A DNA stretch of 19,757 nucleotides from Anianibacter sp965662745 (lineage in GTDB: Bacteria; Pseudomonadota; Alphaproteobacteria; Rhodobacterales; Rhodobacteraceae), in the NCBI GenBank assembly GCA_965662745.1, contig CBFIJK010000063.1, forward strand, positions 1 to 19,757. Reading direction: 5' to 3'. The stretch's first letter is position 1; the number at the start of each line of letters is the position of its first letter. Both the position numbers and the translations under genes were made by a program. Of this stretch, positions 16,301 to 19,757 are shown in pieces. Below the pieces are notes generated by a model. It saw nothing but the letters and a program-made list of their open reading frames with translations. It searched no databases and had not been told where the DNA came from.

Positions 16301-17250
16301 CATCCGGGCACCCAGATGCGAAACTCCTGCTGGTCGCGTTCGAGGATTTCGGGGATGACCTTTTCGCGGATTTCGCCGAAGACTTCTTCGTCGCGGAAAA
16401 AGCGCGTCACGCCGATCAGGAAATCGTGCAGAAGGGTCTGCCTCTCCTCACGGTTCTGCTGCAACAGCTCGATCATCTCGTCCACGTCGCTGAGCCTCAG
16501 GATCACCATGCGCCGCTCGACCCGCCGCAAGAGCGTGCCTTCCTTGTAATCGCCGAAATCATGTCCGTCCTCATCCGCGAGGATCCGCAGGATTTCGGGC
16601 AGCCGGTTTGTAAGCTCGTTGCGCAGCCGTTCGCCATCCGCGCCGGTCTTGAGGTACTTTCGGTGCTGCATGACATCGACAAGCCGTTCGGGTATCCGCT
16701 CGGGCTTGAGGACGAAATCGACAATCCCCGTGGCCGAGGCGCTTTCAGGCATCCCGGCGAACCGGGCGGATTCGCTGTTCTGGACGATTGCGACGCCGCC
16801 GTGGGACTTGATCGCGCGCAGGCCCGCCGTGCCGTCACGCCCCGTGCCCGAAAGGATCACACAAGCCGCCGCATCCTCGGCGTCTTCGGCCAGCGAGACA
16901 AGGAACTTGTCGATGGGGGTGCGCAGGCCTTCGGTCTGATCGCGTGGGGCAAGATTGAATGTGCCGTCGTTGATCGTCAGGTTCGATCCCGGTGGAATCA
17001 CGAAGATCGTGTTCGGCGCGGCCTGCATGCCGTCTTCGATCCTGATGACCTTGACCTTCGTGTGGTGGGCCAGAAGCTGATCCATCATGGATGGGTGATC
17101 CGGCGCCAGATGCTGCACGACGACAAAGCAAAGACCGCTCTCAAGCGGGACATTGGACACGAAGGCTGTGAGCGCCTCGAGCCCGCCTGCAGATGCGCCG
17201 ATGCCGACAATGCCCAACACGGCTTTTTCCGACTTGCTGCTTCCGGTCAC
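13351..17250 (-). CDS. CheB-CheR-PAS hybrid sensor kinase with HWE histidine kinase end
   Basis: This 1299-residue protein has no apparent membrane segment. Order: CheB methylesterase (about 12-190) with triad S20 (GASAGG), H47 (VVQHLAPDH) and D139 (GTGRDGTAG); CheR methyltransferase (about 215-460) with SAM motif VPGCSTGEEAYS (314-325); a PAS-like stretch (about 520-622); a heptad coiled coil (about 645-732); three PAS domains (about 733-835, 852-970, 980-1095); and an HWE/HisKA_2 kinase with ELNHRVKN (H1111), HELATNASKYGA (N1211) and IWRETGG (W1244-E1246), the feature separating HWE from other kinases. No own receiver domain is present; the downstream gene supplies one. The start is GTG 17250 with an AGGGACG site; no other start fits. 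It is divergent from the helicase gene across 368 bases. No chemotaxis genes are nearby, so a non-chemotaxis signal is likely. The stimulus is unknown. Confidence 0.93.
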   Translation of the reverse strand: MTGSSKSEKAVLGIVGIGASAGGLEALTAFVSNVPLESGLCFVVVQHLAPDHPSMMDQLLAHHTKVKVIRIEDGMQAAPNTIFVIPPGSNLTINDGTFNLAPRDQTEGLRTPIDKFLVSLAEDAEDAAACVILSGTGRDGTAGLRAIKSHGGVAIVQNSESARFAGMPESASATGIVDFVLKPERIPERLVDVMQHRKYLKTGADGERLRNELTNRLPEILRILADEDGHDFGDYKEGTLLRRVERRMVILRLSDVDEMIELLQQNREERQTLLHDFLIGVTRFFRDEEVFGEIREKVIPEILERDQQEFRIWVPGCSTGEEAYSLAILFQEAMRKAGDRRKMQVFGTDVDLNALRHARAGRYGPGALQAVDRDLIDRYFRHEDEDFVVKPVLRENVVFAPHNVLTDPPFSRIDLVSCRNLLIYLNRDGQKGVLSRFHYALRQSGALVLGPSESIGDHEAFFDPIVRQHRIFRRDNRRTMGYSALDVALDGPRPTWAIQRAASPVQHEVETPDRTLDENADQFFLTRFSPPYVVIDARNQVRYLSANSGALIGPPKGQPTSDLDGMLSRDLRVPVRKLLDTLRREGGPVRGENILVQVETEQRVLDVEIDYLPDDSGQAMIAFLPVRLESGTDLSKTNVQRGSQVAEDLQHELDLTRRTLSATQSDFESAEQELRSANEELLSMNEELQSSNEELETSREELQSINEELETINAELTENNKQLASVNGDLQNVLESTDIPTLILGDELELRRFTHAARNLFSMDDRDIGRPISDLSMKIEYPELKDDVASVHKTLQMVEREVTDLDGATCYQVRVRPYRGVDDRLDGSVITFVDITQRLRFETELRESEQRLSAALSAGKLGIFEADLRTGELIWDETSRRFYNIPAGEKIDANLAFSRFHPEDREATERAFYDLADPNGSGKLNSTFRLINPEDGKIIWVHAEGSVIYDNGKPARVVGVNKDVTEEYETEARLRDTAARLELTYEVTGIAAYEWNVEKDESIWTPNMFDILGCPRDRKPSFTLFDEFIHPDDREPVGKAVEKALKDGSLFDMDFRIRHGTTGAERVLNGKGRAIHDEYGRVISMIGINYDRTEAVRDEEHRKLLTKELNHRVKNSLATIQSIARQTVRSSDDMDTFSERFLGRLQAIGRAHDILVNENETDTTISALIQTQVRPYAGNSDAQLRLSGPAIRLDASVAHSLGLVLHELATNASKYGALSAEVGMLEIEWKPITLDQRPGLELIWRETGGPEVKAPETNGFGTRLIETSLSHALGGSADMDFAATGLVATIKCYSRIENE
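15103..15225 (-). repeat. Seven-residue NEEL repeat encoding a coiled-coil linker
   Basis: Within the kinase, residues 676-716 are six consecutive seven-residue units built on [ANS]-x-x-N-E-E-L, for example SANEELL, SMNEELQ, SSNEELE, TSREELQ, SINEELE. At DNA level this gives a 21-base periodicity on the minus strand. It forms a rigid parallel coiled coil joining the CheR part to the PAS/kinase part, a known hallmark of CheB-CheR-PAS proteins. The repeat is in the coding frame and is not a mobile or satellite repeat. Confidence 0.85.
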
Positions 17251-17618
17251 TTCAAGACGTCCCTAAGCCTGGTGCATCGAACAATGCTGCGTGATCTGTG
17301 TCACTCAACTTCTGGTGGCGTCGATGATGCCGCTGTCACTTTCGGTCGATTAATTGACCAGATCAATCGTCCAAGCACAGGAATCAACGGAATTGTCGCC
17401 CTATTTCGGCATTCCGCGACGTCGCTCTGTATGCTGGGGGCACGACATTTCGCCTTTGACCATGTCAGGGCAGGTATGCGCCAATCTCTCCTATACATCC
17501 CGGACCGGATCGCGTATGCGCGGCGTTTGCGCTTGGTTTCAGCCTTTGTACCGCCGCCCGGATTGAGGGGCCGGTCCCGTCTGGCCCGCCGCGCCCAGAC
17601 ATCAAGAGAAGACCTACC
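17251..17618. other. Divergent intergenic region between the kinase and helicase genes
   Basis: These 368 bases hold the leaders of two divergent genes. No convincing small gene was seen; open frames crossing it belong to the antisense shadow of the kinase. The near-palindrome at 17344-17359 is the clearest element. A TTGACC at 17456-17461 and a TATACA at 17492-17497 exist, but their spacing is wrong for a pair, so no promoter is assigned. The GGAAC/CGTT pattern of the alphaproteobacterial general stress sigma factor was looked for and not found. The long leader before the helicase is compatible with post-transcriptional control. Confidence 0.5.
17344..17359. promoter_or_regulatory. Operator-like near-palindrome GGTCGATTAATTGACC
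   Basis: The 16 bases match their own reverse complement except for one symmetrical pair (G at 17348, T at 17355). Overlapping inverted arms ATTGA (17353-17357) and TCAAT (17363-17367), and CGATT (17347-17351) and AATCG (17365-17369), extend the symmetry. It lies 94 bases before the kinase start and 259 bases before the helicase start. It is locally AT-rich, as promoter regions are. The TTGA-TCAA halves recall Fnr/Crp sites but the spacing is one base short. No regulator can be named. Confidence 0.4.
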
Positions 17619-19547
17619 GTGAAAGAAGCCCTTCGAAGCGCAATCGAAAAGCGTGGATATACGACCCTCACCCCCGTTCAGGACGCCGTCGCCAAACCCG
17701 AACTGGAAGGCCGCGATCTGCTCGTGTCGGCCCAGACCGGATCGGGCAAGACGCTTGGTTTCGGGATCGCGATTTCATCGCGCCTTTTGGGCGATGATGA
17801 GACGTTCGGTTCGGCCTCTGCGCCGCTGGCGCTGGTGATCGCACCGACGCGCGAATTGGCCATGCAGGTGATGCGCGAACTCAGCTGGCTTTACGCCGAG
17901 GCGGGCGCGGTCGTCACATCCTGCGTCGGCGGCATGGATATGCGCGACGAACGCCGGGCCTTGGGACGCGGGGCGCATATCGTCGTCGCCACGCCGGGCC
18001 GTCTGCGCGACCACATCACGCGTGGGTCCATCGACCTAGGATCAATCCGCGCAGTCGTTCTAGACGAGGCGGACGAGATGCTCGATCTCGGTTTCCGCGA
18101 GGACCTAGAATTCATCCTGGGCGAGGCGCCCGCCGATCGCCAGACGCTGATGTTCTCGGCCACCGTGCCCGCCTCCATCGCGGAACTGGCCAAGCAATAT
18201 CAACGCAATGCGGAACGCGTCGTCACCAAGTCTGAAAAGTCCCAGCACGCCGATATCGACTACCGCGCCATGCTGGTCGCCGAACGCGATACCGAGAATG
18301 CGGTCATCAACACGCTGCGCTTTTTCGAGGCGCCCAACGCCATCGTCTTCGCCAATACCCGTGCCACCGTGAATCGCCTGACGACGCGCCTGTCGAACCG
18401 CGGTTTCCAGGTCGTGGCCCTGTCAGGGGAACTGTCGCAGACCGAACGCACCCACGCACTGCAAGCGATGCGCGACGGACGCGCGCGGGTGTGCGTTGCG
18501 ACGGACGTGGCCGCACGCGGAATCGACCTGCCGAACCTTGATCTGGTGGTGCATGCCGAATTGCCCAGCAACCATGAGACGCTGCTGCACCGCTCTGGCC
18601 GGACGGGCCGCGCCGGGCGCAAGGGTGTCTCGGCGCTGATCGTCACTGGCAAGTCGCGCAAGAAGGCCGAGCGCATCCTCGGGATGGCCCGTCTCAAGGC
18701 CGACTGGGCGCCTGCGCCCTCTGCCGATGCCGTGATTGCGATGGACGAGGAGCGCCTGTTGGCGCATCCCGACTGGCAGCTCGAGATCACTGAAGAGGAA
18801 CAGCCCGGCATCGCCGCGCTGATGGACAAGTTTTCGCCCGAGCTGATCGCGGCAGCCTATCTGCGCCTGTTCAAATCGTCCCGCTCCGCGCCTGAGGATC
18901 TTCAGGATCCCGACGCCAAGGCCCCGCCGCGCCCCGCTTTCGGGCCGTCGGTGTGGTTCTCTGTCTCTGGCGGCCGCCAGACCGGGGCAGAGCCGCGCCG
19001 CATCCTGCCGATGCTGTGCACGGCAGGCGGATTGGACAAGGACGACATCGGCGCGATCCGCGTGCAGGACACCGAATCCTTCGTCGAGATCCGCCAGGCC
19101 AGTGCGCGCGCCTTCCTCGACCGGCTTGGCCCGGGCGGCGTGATCGAAGAGGGCGTTAAGGTCACGCCCCTCGACAGCGCGCCCGAGTTCACCGCATCGG
19201 GCCGCCCCGCGCCCCGCTCGAAACCGGCAGAGCGTCCGCATTTCGACAAGCCGAACCGCTCTGGTCCCGGCGGGCCGCGCAAGCCCCGTACTGATCGCTT
19301 TGATCGCGACGGCGATGGCGGCAAGCCCGCCGCGCCCGAGGGCCGCAAGCCCCGCCACAAGAAGGACAACGCGGCTGCGGATGGTCCGGCCGAACGTCCT
19401 GCTTTCGCCAAGCCCGGCAAGAAGGGACCGCCGCCACCGAAAAGCAAGGCGTCCAGCAAGAAGAACCGCACGCGGGCCGTGACGGCAAAGGCCGGACAAG
19501 AGCCGCCGCGCCGCCCCAAGCCCGGGCCGCGCAAGCCAAAGGACTGA
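17619..19547 (+). CDS. DEAD-box RNA helicase with DbpA-type RNA-binding domain
   Basis: This 642-residue ATP-dependent RNA helicase acts in the cytoplasm, probably on rRNA or structured mRNA. Motifs in order are GYTTLTPVQ (Q motif, 13-21), AQTGSGKT (38-45), APTRELA, ATPGR, D149-E-A-D, S180-A-T, the domain 2 segment VATDVAARGIDLPN, and H324-RSGRTGR. All are intact. Residues about 445-518 (from VWFSVSGGR) resemble the RRM-like domain of DbpA/CsdA, which in DbpA binds a 23S rRNA hairpin. The last 115 residues are a Lys/Arg/Pro/Gly-rich disordered tail. The start is GTG 17619 with an AAGAGAAG site upstream; ATG starts are absent nearby. The core and RBD are longer than E. coli DbpA because of the tail. 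The organism may use it for cold growth or ribosome assembly; which role is inference. Confidence 0.93.
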   Translation: MKEALRSAIEKRGYTTLTPVQDAVAKPELEGRDLLVSAQTGSGKTLGFGIAISSRLLGDDETFGSASAPLALVIAPTRELAMQVMRELSWLYAEAGAVVTSCVGGMDMRDERRALGRGAHIVVATPGRLRDHITRGSIDLGSIRAVVLDEADEMLDLGFREDLEFILGEAPADRQTLMFSATVPASIAELAKQYQRNAERVVTKSEKSQHADIDYRAMLVAERDTENAVINTLRFFEAPNAIVFANTRATVNRLTTRLSNRGFQVVALSGELSQTERTHALQAMRDGRARVCVATDVAARGIDLPNLDLVVHAELPSNHETLLHRSGRTGRAGRKGVSALIVTGKSRKKAERILGMARLKADWAPAPSADAVIAMDEERLLAHPDWQLEITEEEQPGIAALMDKFSPELIAAAYLRLFKSSRSAPEDLQDPDAKAPPRPAFGPSVWFSVSGGRQTGAEPRRILPMLCTAGGLDKDDIGAIRVQDTESFVEIRQASARAFLDRLGPGGVIEEGVKVTPLDSAPEFTASGRPAPRSKPAERPHFDKPNRSGPGGPRKPRTDRFDRDGDGGKPAAPEGRKPRHKKDNAAADGPAERPAFAKPGKKGPPPPKSKASSKKNRTRAVTAKAGQEPPRRPKPGPRKPKD

Positions 19548-19586
19548 TCTTGCTGCCGGGTTTCTGATTGCATCGCGCGGCGCGGA

Positions 19587-19604
19587 CAGGTCTGCTGGGA
19601 CCTG
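19587..19604. other. Short hairpin after the helicase gene
   Basis: CAGGTC (19587-19592) and GACCTG (19599-19604) form a perfect six-base inverted repeat with a six-base loop. It lies 40 bases past the helicase stop and 21 bases before the next start codon. No T-run follows, so it is a poor terminator. It could be an operator for the gene at 19626 or chance in GC-rich DNA. Confidence 0.25.
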
Positions 19605-19625
19605 ATTGACGCAACGCGAGGTCCG

Positions 19626-19757
19626 ATGCCTGCCTTTCTGGAAAATCCTCATCGCGGCGCCGGGATCGGCCTTGACGTGCCGCTGCCGGTTTCCGATGCG
19701 TCTGCCGTCGGTGCCCTCTTGACCAGATGCCCGGCGCATTCCGAAACGCCGTTGCTG
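19626..19757 (+). CDS. N-terminus of a possible PLP-dependent ammonia-lyase, cut by the window edge
   Basis: ATG 19626 has a GCGAGG ribosome-binding site at 19616-19621 and opens 44 codons to the end of the window. The start PAFLENPHRGAGIGL followed by a CPAHSETPLL segment resembles the N-terminus of the diaminopropionate ammonia-lyase group of PLP enzymes, where an NP-x-RG opening precedes a conserved TPL before the catalytic lysine. The lysine itself lies outside the window, so the match is from memory and weak. It is on the same strand as the helicase, 78 bases downstream. Confidence 0.4.
   Translation, partial: MPAFLENPHRGAGIGLDVPLPVSDASAVGALLTRCPAHSETPLL

Noticed and set aside
17353..17367. 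Fnr/Crp-type binding site
   Set aside because: The half-sites are present, but spacing between TTGA and TCAA is one base shorter than the consensus.
16045..17622. 525-codon open frame on the plus strand antisense to the kinase
   Set aside because: It lies opposite a protein with complete CheB and CheR motifs, has no family motif, and long antisense frames are common in high-GC genes with this codon bias.
18423..19739. 438-codon minus-strand open frame opposite the helicase
   Set aside because: It overlaps the helicase coding region with intact motifs on the plus strand and is Arg/Ala-rich low-complexity sequence.
1..19757. CRISPR array, tRNA, rRNA, insertion sequence or prophage genes
   Set aside because: No regularly spaced repeats, cloverleaf, rRNA-like sequence, transposase or integrase motif was seen on either strand.

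Overview
The window reads as chromosomal DNA of a high-GC alphaproteobacterium, most likely Rhodobacteraceae (Roseobacter group). Support for this is a Mrp antiporter operon with fused A and B subunits (the Pha or group-2 layout), a CheB-CheR-PAS kinase with an HWE-type catalytic end, and a DEAD-box helicase with a basic C-terminal tail. The lineage is inferred from gene content and composition; no rRNA or other marker gene is present.

Layout: (1) Positions 1-2367 hold two plus-strand genes, a small class I SAM methyltransferase and a DXD sugar transferase, in visibly AT-richer DNA flanked by stretches without a convincing gene. (2) Positions 2368-8282 are a complete six-gene Mrp monovalent cation/proton antiporter operon, mrpA(B)-C-D-E-F-G. 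Junctions are overlapping or nearly so, and the first gene probably has a leaderless start. (3) Positions 8338-12984 are four tightly coupled plus-strand genes: a Wzx-type flippase, an ATP-grasp ligase, a NodB-like polysaccharide deacetylase and a GT4 glycosyltransferase. (4) Positions 12999-17250 are a minus-strand two-gene signalling operon: a 1299-residue CheB-CheR-coiled coil-PAS-HWE histidine kinase followed, with an 8-base overlap, by a single-domain response regulator. (5) A 368-base divergent intergenic region carries an operator-like near-palindrome. It is followed by a DbpA-type DEAD-box RNA helicase on the plus strand and the first 44 codons of what may be a PLP-dependent enzyme at the right edge.

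Working together: the Mrp subunits form one inner-membrane Na+/H+ antiporter for alkali and salt tolerance. The four genes after it look like a small envelope-glycan module: a glycosyltransferase to build it, a deacetylase that could expose an amine, an ATP-grasp enzyme that could ligate a carboxylate to that amine, and a flippase to export the lipid-linked product. The sugar transferase and methyltransferase on the other side of the Mrp operon could belong to the same pathway, which would make Mrp an insertion into, or a core block between, accessory glycan genes. The chemistry of this module is inference. It is the best candidate here for something undescribed. The kinase/regulator pair has no chemotaxis genes beside it and probably serves a general stress or envelope signalling role.
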